Positions 55,217-64,000 of a stretch of 64,000 bases of DNA are shown one piece after another. How positions within the stretch are numbered: the stretch's first letter is position 1; every line of letters begins with the position of its first letter. Under the pieces are notes generated by a model, which was not told the origin of the DNA, made no database searches, and saw only the letters and a list, made by a program, of their open reading frames with translations. Source of the stretch: Bacillus sp. FJAT-50079 (GTDB lineage: Bacteria > Bacillota > Bacilli > Bacillales > Bacillaceae_C); NCBI RefSeq assembly GCF_018343515.1, contig NZ_JAGYPD010000006.1, forward strand, positions 310,001 through 374,000, read 5' to 3'. Made by a program: the position numbers and the translations under genes.

Positions 55217-55382
55217 TTTGATCTTCAAACGGAAGTTGTGTAATTAAACGAAAACTTACGCAATTCACACTTAAAGTGATGCAATTAACCGAAATCCCCC
55301 ATTGAATCGATTTCTGGTCATAATCCTTGCTTGTCCATGATATGATATATAAATAAATCGTCGATCTAGTGGGGGGAAAAAG

Positions 55383-55994
55383 ATGCAGCAATGGATTACA
55401 CAAATCATGGAACAATATGGGTACTTCGGAATCCTTTTTTTAATTGCGCTAGAAAATATTTTTCCACCGATCCCTTCGGAAGTAATTTTGACATTCGGCG
55501 GTTTTATGACGACCGTAACGGAGATGAGAATTTCAGGAGTGATTCTTTTTTCCACAATTGGATCTACACTTGGGGCGATCATTCTTTACGGATTGGGAAC
55601 GATGCTCGATATCGATCGGCTCGGTCGGATCGTTGAACGTTGGGGGCATATTTTTCGTTTGACAAAAAAAGATGTACATAAAGCGGATGTTTGGTTTGAT
55701 AAATATGGTGTCTGGACCGTGTTTTTTTGTCGTTTCATTCCGCTCATTCGCAGCTTAATTTCGATCCCAGCCGGAATGGCGCGGATGAATTTCGGGGTGT
55801 TCATCGTGTTAACCGCCTTCGGAACATTGATTTGGAATGCGGTCCTTGTCAATATTGGTGCAGCAGTCGGTGCATCATGGGAATCGATTGTTGATGTGAT
55901 GGATGTATACTCAACGGTTATCTATATTGGACTAGCCCTACTTATTATTATTTTCGTGGCAGTATGGGTTAAAAAAAGAATTAAATCCAAATAA
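55383..55994 (+). CDS. DedA-family membrane protein
   Basis: 203 residues with four to five hydrophobic helices. ENIFPPIPSEVILTFGG is the conserved DedA re-entrant region and FFCRFIPLIRSLISIPAGMARM the second conserved block with Arg residues. DedA proteins act in lipid flipping and membrane homeostasis (undecaprenyl phosphate or phosphatidylethanolamine in some members). ATG 55383 follows GGGGGGAAA. Monocistronic. Confidence 0.92.
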   Translation: MQQWITQIMEQYGYFGILFLIALENIFPPIPSEVILTFGGFMTTVTEMRISGVILFSTIGSTLGAIILYGLGTMLDIDRLGRIVERWGHIFRLTKKDVHKADVWFDKYGVWTVFFCRFIPLIRSLISIPAGMARMNFGVFIVLTAFGTLIWNAVLVNIGAAVGASWESIVDVMDVYSTVIYIGLALLIIIFVAVWVKKRIKSK

Positions 55995-56036
55995 GTAGTA
56001 TAATCGTTTCATTAAGGAATGAGGGGAATTAAGGTT

Positions 56037-56315
56037 ATGAAGATTATTTCACATGAAATTGAAGAAATTGTAGATCCAACCGGCATTTTACCAGGAGAGC
56101 GATACGAATTTCTCATCCACATTGAGTTGCCAGAAGAGGATGAGGCATACACTACATCAGGCTTGTTATTGCGAGTCATTTTTGCCGTTGATGAACAAGG
56201 CGCGCGAATCAGCCAATATCATTTTATTGAAAAGGCAACGAATCAAGTATTGGATTTCTCTATGTTAGAGGAAGAAGAGCAAATGATTGCTGAATATTGT
56301 CAACAAAACCTTTAA
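56037..56315 (+). CDS. DUF6509-like small protein
   Basis: 92 residues from ATG 56037, with GAGGGG 11 nt upstream; an ATG 18 nt earlier is inside the RBS region. Acidic, beta-rich: ISHEIEEIVDPTGILPGERYEF, then LLLRVIFAVDEQGARISQYHF and a helical tail EEEEQMIAEYC. The pattern resembles DUF6509 proteins of Bacilli by memory; the function is unknown. It lies between DedA and the proBA T-box. Confidence 0.65.
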   Translation: MKIISHEIEEIVDPTGILPGERYEFLIHIELPEEDEAYTTSGLLLRVIFAVDEQGARISQYHFIEKATNQVLDFSMLEEEEQMIAEYCQQNL

Positions 56316-56331
56316 TAAAGGGCTGAAACCC

Positions 56332-56360
56332 TTGACATGCGCTCATTTTCAAGTCATAAT
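56332..56360 (+). promoter_or_regulatory. SigA promoter of proBA
   Basis: TTGACA (56332-56337), 17-bp spacer, CATAAT (56355-56360). Predicted start near 56367. Confidence 0.8.
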
Positions 56361-56366
56361 ATTGGT

Positions 56367-56612
56367 TAATATATTGAACGTCGACAGGGGAACAGTATGT
56401 GGATCGTTGCTGTAGCAGAGAGCGAAATTTATAAGCTGAAAGATTTCGTAGCAGTCAACCCACTGAACCTACCTCTTGAGTCCCATGCCAAACATGGGCG
56501 TGCCTTCAACGTTATGAAGTAAGTGGAATGCGTATGCATTCAAAAATAGGTGGTACCGCGGGAGATAAGCTCTTTCGTCCTTTTCAATAGGATGATTGGG
56601 GCTTTTTTATTT
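56367..56612 (+). promoter_or_regulatory. Proline T-box leader
   Basis: Contains the AGTA motif after GGGGAAC, Stem I with GAACCTACC in the specifier loop (CCT at 56468-56470, a proline codon followed by A), and the T-box proper AGGTGGTACCGCG (56548-56560). An intrinsic terminator, AAGCTC...TCGTCC pairing with GGATGATTGGGGCTT, is followed by T6. Uncharged tRNA-Pro should pair with the specifier and T-box to allow proBA expression. Confidence 0.93.
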
Positions 56613-56635
56613 TATGGAAAATCCTAGTAGGAGAT

Positions 56636-57742
56636 ATGATGATGAGGAAAAAAAGAATTGTTGTCAAAATTGGTAGTAGTTCATTAACGAATGATCGGGG
56701 GGAAATCGATCAAGTAAAATTCCAAGATCATGTGAACGCCGTTGCTGCGCTTAGAAAAGCAAAACATGAAGTCATTCTCGTATCATCTGGAGCGGTGGCA
56801 GCCGGTTTTGCTCGCTTAGGCTATCCGTCAAGACCGGTGACGATCAAGGGCAGGCAGGCTGCTGCGGCAGTTGGGCAAAGTTTATTGATCGAATCATATA
56901 TTGAAAAGTTCAGTGAATTTGACATCATCCCGGCACAAATTTTATTAACGAGAAATGACTTTTCCAATCGCGAGCAGTACCGAAATGCCTTTTCAACAAT
57001 CATGGAGCTGCTTGAACGTGGAATATTGCCAATTATTAATGAAAATGACACAGTATCTGTCGAGGAATTGACATTTGGTGACAATGATATGCTTTCCGCT
57101 TTAGTCGCAGGCTTTATTCATGCCGATCAACTAATTATTTTAACTGACATCAATGGATTATATGATGCGAATCCACGCCTGAATCCTTTAGCAAACAGGT
57201 TAAATCGTTTAGAGGAAATTACCGATGACATGCTTGAGGCGGCAGATAGCACAGGTTCCAAAGTTGGGACCGGTGGAATGAAATCAAAACTATTGGCAGC
57301 AAAAACAGCACTTGCATTAGGGGTTCCTGTTTTCATCGGAACCGGGTATGGTGAGGAAAAGTTGCTTGATATTTTGCATGGCAATGGCGACGGCACTTAT
57401 ATTGACAACGACTCGCTTGATTCGATTAACACAAGCAAGCAGTGGATTGCTTTTCACTCGGAGACCGTTGGGAAAATTTACGTTGATCAAGGGGCCGAAG
57501 AAGCGATTTTATATAATGGAAAAAGTCTTTTGCCAGCTGGCGTTTTTAAAGTAAAAGGAACGTTTCAAGCAGGTGATGTTGTTGAAGTATATGGTGTGAG
57601 TGGCTTATTAGGTAAAGGGGAAGTAAGCTATTCTTCAGAGAAGTTAAAAGAGGAAATTAAAAAACGGAACGATGAAAGGCTGACTGAGCCAATTGCACCG
57701 TCCGTTGAAGTCATCCATCGCAATCGTTGGGTAAAAGTTTAA
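56636..57742 (+). CDS. proB: Glutamate 5-kinase
   Basis: 368 residues: an amino-acid kinase domain ([60 protein letters not shown]) and a C-terminal PUA domain ([19 protein letters not shown]). First step of proline synthesis from glutamate, feedback inhibited by proline. Start ATG 56636 (or 56639) after AGGAG. Operon with proA, under the proline T-box, so this is the anabolic rather than osmo-responsive type. Confidence 0.97.
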   Translation: MMMRKKRIVVKIGSSSLTNDRGEIDQVKFQDHVNAVAALRKAKHEVILVSSGAVAAGFARLGYPSRPVTIKGRQAAAAVGQSLLIESYIEKFSEFDIIPAQILLTRNDFSNREQYRNAFSTIMELLERGILPIINENDTVSVEELTFGDNDMLSALVAGFIHADQLIILTDINGLYDANPRLNPLANRLNRLEEITDDMLEAADSTGSKVGTGGMKSKLLAAKTALALGVPVFIGTGYGEEKLLDILHGNGDGTYIDNDSLDSINTSKQWIAFHSETVGKIYVDQGAEEAILYNGKSLLPAGVFKVKGTFQAGDVVEVYGVSGLLGKGEVSYSSEKLKEEIKKRNDERLTEPIAPSVEVIHRNRWVKV

Positions 57743-57758
57743 TAAGGGGGAATGGATC

Positions 57759-59006
57759 ATGAGTGAAGTACACTTAAAGGGACAAAAAGCAAAAACGGCA
57801 AGTTATTTATTAACGAGTGCAACGACAGAGGAGAAAAATGCTGCATTAAAACAGATTGCGGAACAATTAATTGAAGATCAAGCATTGATTATTGAGGAAA
57901 ATGCAAAAGATATAGCAGAAGGAAAGGCGAACGGCCTCTCAGCTTCTGTTCTTGACCGTATTATGTTAAATGAACAACGAATTCATGATATGTCACATGC
58001 GATTGAATTACTAATTGGGCTTGCTGATCCGATTGGAGAAGTGTTAGAAACGATCGAAAAAGACAACGGTCTTCATATTGAGAAAAAACGCGTTCCAATC
58101 GGTGTGATTGGCATGATCTATGAAGCAAGACCGAATGTGACGATCGATGCTGCTACACTGTCATTAAAAACAGGAAATGCGGTCATTTTAAGAGGGAGCT
58201 CATCGGCAAAATATTCTAATATCGCTCTTATATCAACGATTCATCGCGCTCTTGAAAAAAGTGCCTTACCTGTTGATGCCGTTCAGCTTATTGAAGATAC
58301 GAGCAGGGAAACAGCGAAAGAGTTGTTCCGGTTAAATCAGTTTTTAGATGTGTTAATTCCAAGAGGCGGCCAAAATTTAATTCAAACAGTGATCCGTGAA
58401 TCAACCGTTCCAGTCATTGAAACAGGGGCTGGCAATTGCCATATTTATATTGACGAAAGTGCCGAAGAAAAAATGGCAGAGGACATTGTGTTAAATGCCA
58501 AGCTTCAGCGTCCATCGGTATGTAACGCCGTTGAAAAGCTTTTAATTCATGAAAATTGGTTTGCCCAATACGGAAAACAATTATTAGAAAAATTGCAAAA
58601 AAACGATGTGCATATTATTGGCGACGAAACCGTCGTTCAAGCAAATAATACGGCACAATTGGCAACAAATGAAGATTGGTCAACAGAATATCTCGCACTT
58701 ACTGCTGGTGTAAAAATTGTCAATAAGGTTGAGGAAGCGATTGAGCATATTAATCAATATGGAACGAAGCACTCCGAGGCAATCATTACGAACGATACGA
58801 AAAATGCGGAGATATTTTTGCAAAATGTCGACGCTTCTGCGGTTTATCATAATGTATCGACGAGATTTACAGACGGTTTTGAATTCGGCTACGGTGCAGA
58901 AATTGGCATTAGTACACAAAAGCTTCATGCGCGTGGACCAATGGGATTGCATGCATTAACATCAACGAAATTTGTTATTCACGGAAATGGACAAATTCGC
59001 CATTAA
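57759..59006 (+). CDS. proA: Gamma-glutamyl phosphate reductase
   Basis: 415 residues of the aldehyde dehydrogenase superfamily. It reduces glutamyl phosphate to the semialdehyde with NADPH. Catalytic Cys in [13 protein letters not shown]; other landmarks are [15 protein letters not shown] and [10 protein letters not shown], with [17 protein letters not shown]-like ending. 16 nt after proB, RBS AAGGGGG. No proC in the window. Confidence 0.97.
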   Translation: MSEVHLKGQKAKTASYLLTSATTEEKNAALKQIAEQLIEDQALIIEENAKDIAEGKANGLSASVLDRIMLNEQRIHDMSHAIELLIGLADPIGEVLETIEKDNGLHIEKKRVPIGVIGMIYEARPNVTIDAATLSLKTGNAVILRGSSSAKYSNIALISTIHRALEKSALPVDAVQLIEDTSRETAKELFRLNQFLDVLIPRGGQNLIQTVIRESTVPVIETGAGNCHIYIDESAEEKMAEDIVLNAKLQRPSVCNAVEKLLIHENWFAQYGKQLLEKLQKNDVHIIGDETVVQANNTAQLATNEDWSTEYLALTAGVKIVNKVEEAIEHINQYGTKHSEAIITNDTKNAEIFLQNVDASAVYHNVSTRFTDGFEFGYGAEIGISTQKLHARGPMGLHALTSTKFVIHGNGQIRH

Positions 59007-59030
59007 TTGGAATTTTAGGAGGATAAGACA

Positions 59031-60107
59031 GTGGAAAAGTACCATATAGAAGTACAATTAACTGAAAATAAAAAAGATAAACCTGATTTTAACAATCTTT
59101 CATTTGGCTCCGTGTTTACGGATCATATGTTCATTCTTAATTATACGGAAGGCCGTGGCTGGCATGATCCAAGAATTGCCCCTTATCAACCAATTACACT
59201 TGATCCAGCGGCAATCATTTTCCATTATGGTCAAACGGTCTTTGAAGGACTTAAAGCATATGTAACAAAGGATCAGGAAGTACTATTATTCCGTCCCGAT
59301 CAAAATATTCAACGTTTAAATCGATCAAGTAATCGCCTTTGCATTCCAGAGGTCGATGAAGAGCTGGCACTTGAGGGGCTCAAAAAATTAATTATGGTTG
59401 ATAAAGAATGGATTCCGAATGTTGAAGGGACATCTTTATACATTCGTCCATTTATTATCGCGACAGAACCGTACTTAGGTGTATCAGCGTCAGAAACGTA
59501 TCAATTCATGATTATTCTATCACCAGTTGGTGCTTATTATAAAGAAGGAATCAACCCGGTGAAAATTGCCGTAGAAAATGAATACGTGCGAGCAGTAACA
59601 GGTGGAACAGGGAATGCGAAAACGGCTGGTAACTATGCGGGGGCATTAAAAGCTCAAGAGGCTGCTGACGCAGAAGGCTATTCACAAGTACTTTGGCTCG
59701 ACGGAAAAGAAAAGAAATATATTGAAGAAGTCGGCAGCATGAACGTCTTCTTTAAAATCAATGGAGAAGTTGTTACACCTGCTTTAAACGGAAGTATTTT
59801 AGAAGGGGTAACGAGAAAATCGGTCATTGAATTATTACAGTATTGGAATGTTCCTGTTATAGAGAAGAAGATTTCCATCGAAGACATCTTCCATGCGCAT
59901 AAAGAAGGAACACTAGAGGAAGCGTTTGGTACCGGAACAGCGGCTGTTATTTCTCCAATTGGTGAGCTCTTTTGGCAAGGCGAGAAAATTACAATCCATA
60001 ATGGAGAAACAGGGCCGTTAGCCAAAAGAATATATGATGAATTAACAGGTATTCAAACAGGGAAAAAGGAAGACCCATTTGGATGGAGCGTCAAAGTAGA
60101 AGATTAA
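59031..60107 (+). CDS. ilvE: Branched-chain amino acid aminotransferase
   Basis: 358 residues from GTG 59031, 6 nt after TAGGAGG. Class IV PLP aminotransferase: LTENKKDKPDFNNLSFGSVFTDHM at the N-terminus, the PLP lysine in GGTGNAKTAGNYAG, then EVGSMNVFF and FGTGTAAVISPIGEL. It makes Leu, Ile and Val from 2-oxo acids, cytosolic. It lies 24 nt after proA, so it may be partly co-transcribed, with a terminator directly after it (60121-60156). Confidence 0.95.
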   Translation: MEKYHIEVQLTENKKDKPDFNNLSFGSVFTDHMFILNYTEGRGWHDPRIAPYQPITLDPAAIIFHYGQTVFEGLKAYVTKDQEVLLFRPDQNIQRLNRSSNRLCIPEVDEELALEGLKKLIMVDKEWIPNVEGTSLYIRPFIIATEPYLGVSASETYQFMIILSPVGAYYKEGINPVKIAVENEYVRAVTGGTGNAKTAGNYAGALKAQEAADAEGYSQVLWLDGKEKKYIEEVGSMNVFFKINGEVVTPALNGSILEGVTRKSVIELLQYWNVPVIEKKISIEDIFHAHKEGTLEEAFGTGTAAVISPIGELFWQGEKITIHNGETGPLAKRIYDELTGIQTGKKEDPFGWSVKVED

Positions 60108-60120
60108 AAGCAAAGAGTGG

Positions 60121-60160
60121 ATGGGTGACGAAAAAAAACAATTTTTTCGCACCCATTTTG
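60121..60160 (+). terminator. ilvE terminator
   Basis: ATGGGTG-CGAAAAAA (60121-60136) pairs with TTTTTTCG-ACCCAT (60142-60156) with one mismatch, then TTTTG. The stem lies where a longer mug start would be, so that start is rejected. Confidence 0.8.
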
Positions 60161-60186
60161 CTATTGCACGAAAGGAATTGTATGAC

Positions 60187-60708
60187 ATGAATACATTACA
60201 TCCAATCCCGGACCATATAAAAGAACAGTTGGATGTGTTATTTGTTGGTTTCAATCCAAGCATCAAGTCGAGCGAAACCGGACATCATTTTGCCAATCCA
60301 ACGAATCGTTTTTGGACAATTTTGCATAAAGCTGGAATCACAGAGAGAAAGTATCTCCCTTCTGAAGATTTTAAACTTCTTGAGCTTGGCTACGGACTGA
60401 CAAATATTGTAGCAAGACCGACAAAAAGCGCTGCCGAAATCACACCAGTGGAATATGAAGAGGGGAAACAACAATTAATCAATAAAATCGAGCGTTATCA
60501 GCCGAAGATCATTTGCTTTGTGGGCAAGGGTGTCTATCAGCAGTATAGCGGAATTAAGCAGCTTCCTTGGGGAAAACAAACAACAGCCGTTGTTTCTGGG
60601 ACGATTGATTTTGTTGCACCATCATCGAGTGGCCTTGTGCGTATGAAAATCGATGAAATTGCCGATATTTATAGCGAGATTCCACTGCTTATTCAAAGGC
60701 TTGAGTAA
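60187..60708 (+). CDS. mug: G/U-mismatch uracil-DNA glycosylase Mug
   Basis: 173 residues from ATG 60187 after AAAGGAA; a frame from 60121 would begin inside a terminator. UDG superfamily MUG/TDG motifs: LFVGFNPSIKSSETGHHFANPTNRFW (motif 1 with the catalytic Asn, GxNPS) and VSGTIDFVAPSSSGLVRM (motif 2 region). It removes uracil, ethenocytosine or thymine opposite G. The length equals that of E. coli Mug. DesR sites lie after its stop. Confidence 0.93.
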   Translation: MNTLHPIPDHIKEQLDVLFVGFNPSIKSSETGHHFANPTNRFWTILHKAGITERKYLPSEDFKLLELGYGLTNIVARPTKSAAEITPVEYEEGKQQLINKIERYQPKIICFVGKGVYQQYSGIKQLPWGKQTTAVVSGTIDFVAPSSSGLVRMKIDEIADIYSEIPLLIQRLE

Positions 60709-60728
60709 TTGGCTAAAAATTCCACAGA

Positions 60729-60764
60729 CCATGACATTTATCACGGTTTGTCCATGACGTTTAT
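60729..60764 (+). promoter_or_regulatory. Candidate DesR operator: two direct repeats
   Basis: CCATGACATTTAT (60729-60741) and CCATGACGTTTAT (60752-60764), one mismatch, 23 bp apart. With TATGAT at 60791-60796 as -10 (start near 60803), the repeats are at about -68 and -45, where DesR binds the des promoter in B. subtilis. Confidence 0.7.
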
Positions 60765-60828
60765 GTCTACACATCCCTTTTCCGATTGTTTATGATTAAG
60801 ACAATATTCGAGAGGGGATGCTTTCTAT

Positions 60829-61851
60829 ATGTCCAAAAAAGATCCTAAACAATTACGAAAACAAATGGCACCATATGAAAAATCAAATACAAAAAATAGT
60901 GTAAGACAAGTCATCAATACACTTGTACCGTTTTTTGCCTTATGGTTTCTTGCCTATCAAAGTCTATCCGTTTCCTATTTCCTTACTTTAGCTCTTACCA
61001 TTATTGCGGCAGGATTTCTTGTGAGAATTTTTATTATTTTTCACGACTGCTGTCATGGCTCATTCTTTAAAAATCGCAGGGCGAATCGAATCCTTGGAAC
61101 GATTACTGGTGTCTTAACACTATGCCCATTTGAGCAGTGGAGACGAAGCCATTCGATTCACCACGCTACGAGCAGCAATTTGAATAAACGTGGAACGGGT
61201 GATGTTTGGGTGATGACGGTGGATGAGTATGTCGCAGCATCTCCACTTCAGCGTCTTGGTTATCGTCTTTACCGTAATCCGTTTGTTATGTTTGTTCTTG
61301 GACCGATTTACATTTTTCTAATTTTATATCGTTTTAATGGAAAGAATGCGCGCTCGAAAGAACGCATTAACACGTATATAACAAATGCTTCAATCGTCGC
61401 CATTGCTGGGCTGCTTTGTTGGGCAATTGGCTGGCAAGCATTTCTACTCATTCAAGGTCCAATCTTTTTAATCTCTGGTTCACTAGGCATCTGGCTCTTC
61501 TATGTACAGCATCAATTTGAAGATTCTTATTATGAAAGTCAGGAAGAGTGGGATTATGTAAAAGCGGCGTTGGAAGGCAGCTCGTACTACAAGCTTCCGA
61601 AAGTGCTCCAATGGTTAACAGGGAATATTGGATTTCACCATGTCCATCATTTAAGTCCAAGAATTCCAAATTATTATTTGGAAGAAGTTCATAATCAATA
61701 TAAACCACTACAAGAGGCACAAACGATCACAATCTCAACGAGCTTACGTTCCCTGAAGTTTCGACTTTGGGACGAAGAAAGTAAAAAGTTTATTGGGTTT
61801 AAGGATTTAAAAACGCTAAACAATGCGAAAGGGTACAAACACGCGAATTAG
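60829..61851 (+). CDS. des: Acyl-lipid delta5 desaturase Des
   Basis: 340 residues with four to five hydrophobic helices and the three histidine boxes of membrane desaturases: HDCCHGS, HSIHHA and HHVHH (HxxxH, HxxHH, HxxHH). It inserts a cis double bond in phospholipid acyl chains at low temperature and restores fluidity. Start ATG 60829, RBS GAGAGGGGA. The desK-desR pair follows directly. Confidence 0.94.
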   Translation: MSKKDPKQLRKQMAPYEKSNTKNSVRQVINTLVPFFALWFLAYQSLSVSYFLTLALTIIAAGFLVRIFIIFHDCCHGSFFKNRRANRILGTITGVLTLCPFEQWRRSHSIHHATSSNLNKRGTGDVWVMTVDEYVAASPLQRLGYRLYRNPFVMFVLGPIYIFLILYRFNGKNARSKERINTYITNASIVAIAGLLCWAIGWQAFLLIQGPIFLISGSLGIWLFYVQHQFEDSYYESQEEWDYVKAALEGSSYYKLPKVLQWLTGNIGFHHVHHLSPRIPNYYLEEVHNQYKPLQEAQTITISTSLRSLKFRLWDEESKKFIGFKDLKTLNNAKGYKHAN

Positions 61852-61861
61852 AGTGGGCTAA

Positions 61862-61898
61862 AACTCCTTTGTGATATAATGGCAAAGGAGTTAAATTA
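61862..61898 (+). terminator. Hairpin between des and desK (possible attenuator)
   Basis: AACTCCTTTG (61862-61871) pairs with CAAAGGAGTT (61883-61892); the loop contains TATAAT (61875-61880), which could be a desK -10 box. The T run after it is interrupted, so termination may be partial, giving more des than desKR. Confidence 0.65.
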
Positions 61899-61918
61899 TT
61901 TTTTTGAAGAGGTATGGT

Positions 61919-63043
61919 ATGAAAAGAAAGTTGATAAAATCGTTAAAAAGTTCAGGGATTTCTCCATATATATGGACGGTTTTCAGTATTTTGCCGTTTT
62001 ATTTTATATTTCAATCGTCTAGCACAGTTGAAATTATTACGGGATTGATCCTAACCATCCTCTTTTTTATCGCCTATCGATTTGCGTTTATTTCTACGAG
62101 ATGGCCGATTTATGTGTGGACGAGTATTTTAATTGCCATCTCTATTACGATGACCATTCTCTTCCAATACGTCTATTTTGCCTTCTATATTGCCTATTAC
62201 AACGGGAATATTAAAAATCGAATCGCATTTTTAACCCTTTATATTATTCATCTTGTGTTTACAACTGTTTCGATTAATTACATTATCATTATTGAAAAAG
62301 CCTTCATTTTAAAGCATTTACCTTTTGTAATTATCGTTTGGATAAGTGTCATTTTGCTACCGTTTAACCTTTATAATCGCAAAAAACAAGACCAGCTTGA
62401 AGAACAATTGGAAGATGCCAATATGAAAATTGCAGAATTAGTGAAGCAAGAAGAGCGGCAAAGGATTGCTCGTGATTTGCACGATACGCTTGGGCAGAAA
62501 CTTTCACTAATCGGCTTAAAAAGTGATTTAGCCAGGAAATTAGTGTATAAAGACCCTGAGCAAGCGCGTTCTGAAATCAAAGATGTGCAGCAAACAGCTA
62601 GAACAGCGTTAAATGAAGTAAGAACAATGGTTTCGCAAATGCGCGGGATCAGAATTAAAGAAGAAATTGTCCGTGTGAAACAAATTTTAAAAGCAGCGGG
62701 AATTGAATTTAGCGGAGGGGAACTAGTCAGATTATCCAACGTATCTTTATTTCTCGAAAATATATTAAGTTTATGCATGAAAGAAGCGGTTACGAATGTC
62801 GTAAAACATAGCCAAGCTACTTCCTGTTTTATTTCGATCGAGCAGTCAACGACAGATATCCGTATCACTGTGAAGGATAATGGTGTCGGAATAAGTGCAG
62901 ATCATGAATTTTCCAACGGACATGGATTAAAGGGAATAAGGGAACGACTCGAATTTGTGAATGGAAGCCTAGAGATGATTTCAAACGAAGGAACAACCAT
63001 CATCATGAAAGTTCCGAGTGTTGTAAAGGAGGAATCTCAATGA
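61919..63043 (+). CDS. desK: Membrane thermosensor histidine kinase DesK
   Basis: 374 residues from ATG 61919, 6 nt after GAAGAGG; a TTG 15 nt earlier is inside the RBS. Five to six N-terminal hydrophobic helices form the sensor (about 15-155), followed by a coiled-coil and HisKA_3 dimerisation domain with the phospho-acceptor in RIARDLHDTLGQKLS. That His is residue 188, the same number as in B. subtilis DesK. The ATPase has MKEAVTNVVKHSQA, DNGVGI and NGHGLKGIRERL. Cold makes it a kinase of DesR. ATGA overlap with desR. Confidence 0.95.
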   Translation: MKRKLIKSLKSSGISPYIWTVFSILPFYFIFQSSSTVEIITGLILTILFFIAYRFAFISTRWPIYVWTSILIAISITMTILFQYVYFAFYIAYYNGNIKNRIAFLTLYIIHLVFTTVSINYIIIIEKAFILKHLPFVIIVWISVILLPFNLYNRKKQDQLEEQLEDANMKIAELVKQEERQRIARDLHDTLGQKLSLIGLKSDLARKLVYKDPEQARSEIKDVQQTARTALNEVRTMVSQMRGIRIKEEIVRVKQILKAAGIEFSGGELVRLSNVSLFLENILSLCMKEAVTNVVKHSQATSCFISIEQSTTDIRITVKDNGVGISADHEFSNGHGLKGIRERLEFVNGSLEMISNEGTTIIMKVPSVVKEESQ

Positions 63044-63639
63044 TTCGAATTGTGATTGCTGAAGATCAGCAAATGATGTTAGGTGCTCTAGGATCATTGC
63101 TCAATTTAGAAGAGGATATGGAAGTTGTCGGACAAGCGAACAATGGGGAAGAAGCCATTGCCCTTGTGGAAAAATATGAGCCTGATATTTGTATTATGGA
63201 TATTGAAATGCCCGAAAAGAGCGGACTTGAGGCAGCAGAAGAGTTAAAAACAAAAGATTGCAAGGTCATTATTTTAACGACGTTTGCGAGATCGGGTTAT
63301 TTTCAAAGAGCGATTAAAGCAGGGGTAAGTGGCTATTTACTCAAGGACAGCCCAAGTGACGAGTTAGCTAGTACGATTCGGAGTGTGATGACAGGCAGAC
63401 GCATTTATGCACCTGAATTGATGGATGATATGTACAGTGAAGAAAATCCGCTTACGAACCGAGAAAAGGTCGTACTCGAACTTGTCGCTGACGGGAAAAC
63501 AACGAAAGAAATTGCTAATCAACTTAGCATTAAAGTGGGAACAGTCCGCAATTATATTTCACAAATACTCGATAAGCTTGAAGTGACGAACCGAATCGAG
63601 GCGATTACCCAATCGAAGAAAAAGGGATGGTTTAAATAA
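63040..63639 (+). CDS. desR: Response regulator DesR
   Basis: 199 residues, NarL/FixJ family. Receiver with Asp8/Asp9 and phospho-acceptor Asp54 (DICIMDIEMP), Thr in LTTFARSG and Lys in LLKDSPS; C-terminal LuxR HTH (NPLTNREKVVLELVADGKTTKEIANQLSIKVGTVRNYIS). Phosphorylated DesR activates des. Overlaps desK by 4 nt. Strong terminator at 63639. Confidence 0.97.
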   Translation: MIRIVIAEDQQMMLGALGSLLNLEEDMEVVGQANNGEEAIALVEKYEPDICIMDIEMPEKSGLEAAEELKTKDCKVIILTTFARSGYFQRAIKAGVSGYLLKDSPSDELASTIRSVMTGRRIYAPELMDDMYSEENPLTNREKVVLELVADGKTTKEIANQLSIKVGTVRNYISQILDKLEVTNRIEAITQSKKKGWFK

Positions 63640-63678
63640 GCATGAACGTATACAAATAGACGTTCATGCTATTTTTTT
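63639..63678. terminator. Terminator after desR
   Basis: AGCATGAACGT (63639-63649) pairs with ACGTTCATGCT (63660-63670), then a T run. It lies between convergent genes. Confidence 0.9.
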
Positions 63679-63976
63679 ATGATAACTTTTGATTGATCAG
63701 TTCACTTACAATAAAAGCCAAATCATCATTGCCAAATAACGATAGAACGTTAAGTAATGTGTTATTGGCAATTTCTCCCGCTTCCTCTTTTGGCACTGTT
63801 AAGGCAATCGCTTCTTGTAAAGCTTGATTTGATGCTTGTTGAGGATAAGCTTGCAAGTATAGATCCTCAGGGTCTAAATCATGATTCACACACCATTGGG
63901 CGAATACGAGAATCATCATTTTCTCCTCATTTTGGTAGTTTGCAATGATTTTATTTTCTATATTTTTTTGATTCAT
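63677..63976 (-). CDS. Conserved hypothetical protein, right edge
   Basis: 99 residues, acidic and helical, no signal or membrane helix. Charged N-terminus (MNQKNIENKIIANYQNEEKMM), then LVFAQWCVNHDLDPEDLYLQAYP, a motif shared by small Bacillus hypotheticals, and a Leu/Asn-rich C-terminal region. RBS GGAGGAAAAA before ATG 63976. I do not recognise the family; convergent to desR. Confidence 0.65.
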   Translation of the reverse strand: MNQKNIENKIIANYQNEEKMMILVFAQWCVNHDLDPEDLYLQAYPQQASNQALQEAIALTVPKEEAGEIANNTLLNVLSLFGNDDLAFIVSELINQKLS

Positions 63977-64000
63977 GTTTATTTTTCCTCCAATAGTGTA

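Noticed and set aside
60121-60186. Longer mug start at 60121
   Set aside because: This stretch folds into the ilvE terminator, and ATG 60187 has an RBS and gives the normal Mug length.

Overview
The window reads as chromosomal DNA of a low-GC, endospore-forming Bacillaceae bacterium. The gene set supports this: CwlJ-type cortex hydrolase, YkpA, YhfW, YkoP/YkoQ, a heterodimeric YfiB/YfiC-type exporter, the des-desK-desR thermosensor locus, a proline T-box ahead of proBA, and an Mg2+ M-box ahead of mgtE. Purine-rich ribosome binding sites and TTG/GTG starts fit as well. The genus cannot be fixed from sequence alone. I see no rRNA, tRNA, CRISPR array, prophage or intact insertion sequence.

Layout. 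0-7.6 kb: end of a DUF421 membrane protein, ykpA, a YdjO-like zinc-ribbon protein, yhfW (FAD plus Rieske), a 52-bp tandem array, and an NSS transporter-msrA pair. 7.6-21.9 kb: ABC exporter pair, transglutaminase-like lipoprotein, a degenerate repeat-rich gap, metA, a Listeria-type rlmN, a HAD phosphatase, an RNA/DNA methylase and a padR-HAAS-TolB operon. 22-30.3 kb: orphan PTS EIIC, a small lipoprotein with no normal start codon, M-box/mgtE, a frameshifted GyrI-like gene beside an intact one, exoA, an SDR enzyme and a 54-residue DUF4083 protein.

30.3-39.1 kb is a surface or spore polysaccharide locus. WbpA-, WbpE-, WbpB- and WbpD-like enzymes together can make a UDP-2,3-diacetamido uronic acid. 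An epimerase and two paralogous glycosyltransferases follow, and the two transferases flank a reverse-strand DUF4855 gene. 39.1-55.2 kb: a 13-unit 52-bp array, a glucose/sorbosone dehydrogenase-like protein, a GalT-like protein, cwlJ, ykoP-ykoQ, a second DUF421 protein, a cytochrome bd operon with two tiny membrane proteins (one is CydS, the other unrecognised), an Xre regulator locus, an Fnr-box-controlled ric (di-iron Fe-S repair), and an MFS-M20 peptidase pair. 55.3-64 kb: DedA, DUF6509-like, T-box-proBA, ilvE, mug and des-desK-desR.

The most unusual feature is non-coding. Two unrelated tandem repeats have the same exact 52-bp period, close to five helical turns, and both long arrays lie between convergent genes. 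One family belongs to a composite element (terminator-like hairpin, conserved spacer, then 52-bp repeats) present three times in the window, twice in one orientation and once inverted. Several short genes, riboswitches and operators, together with corrected start sites, are listed below.
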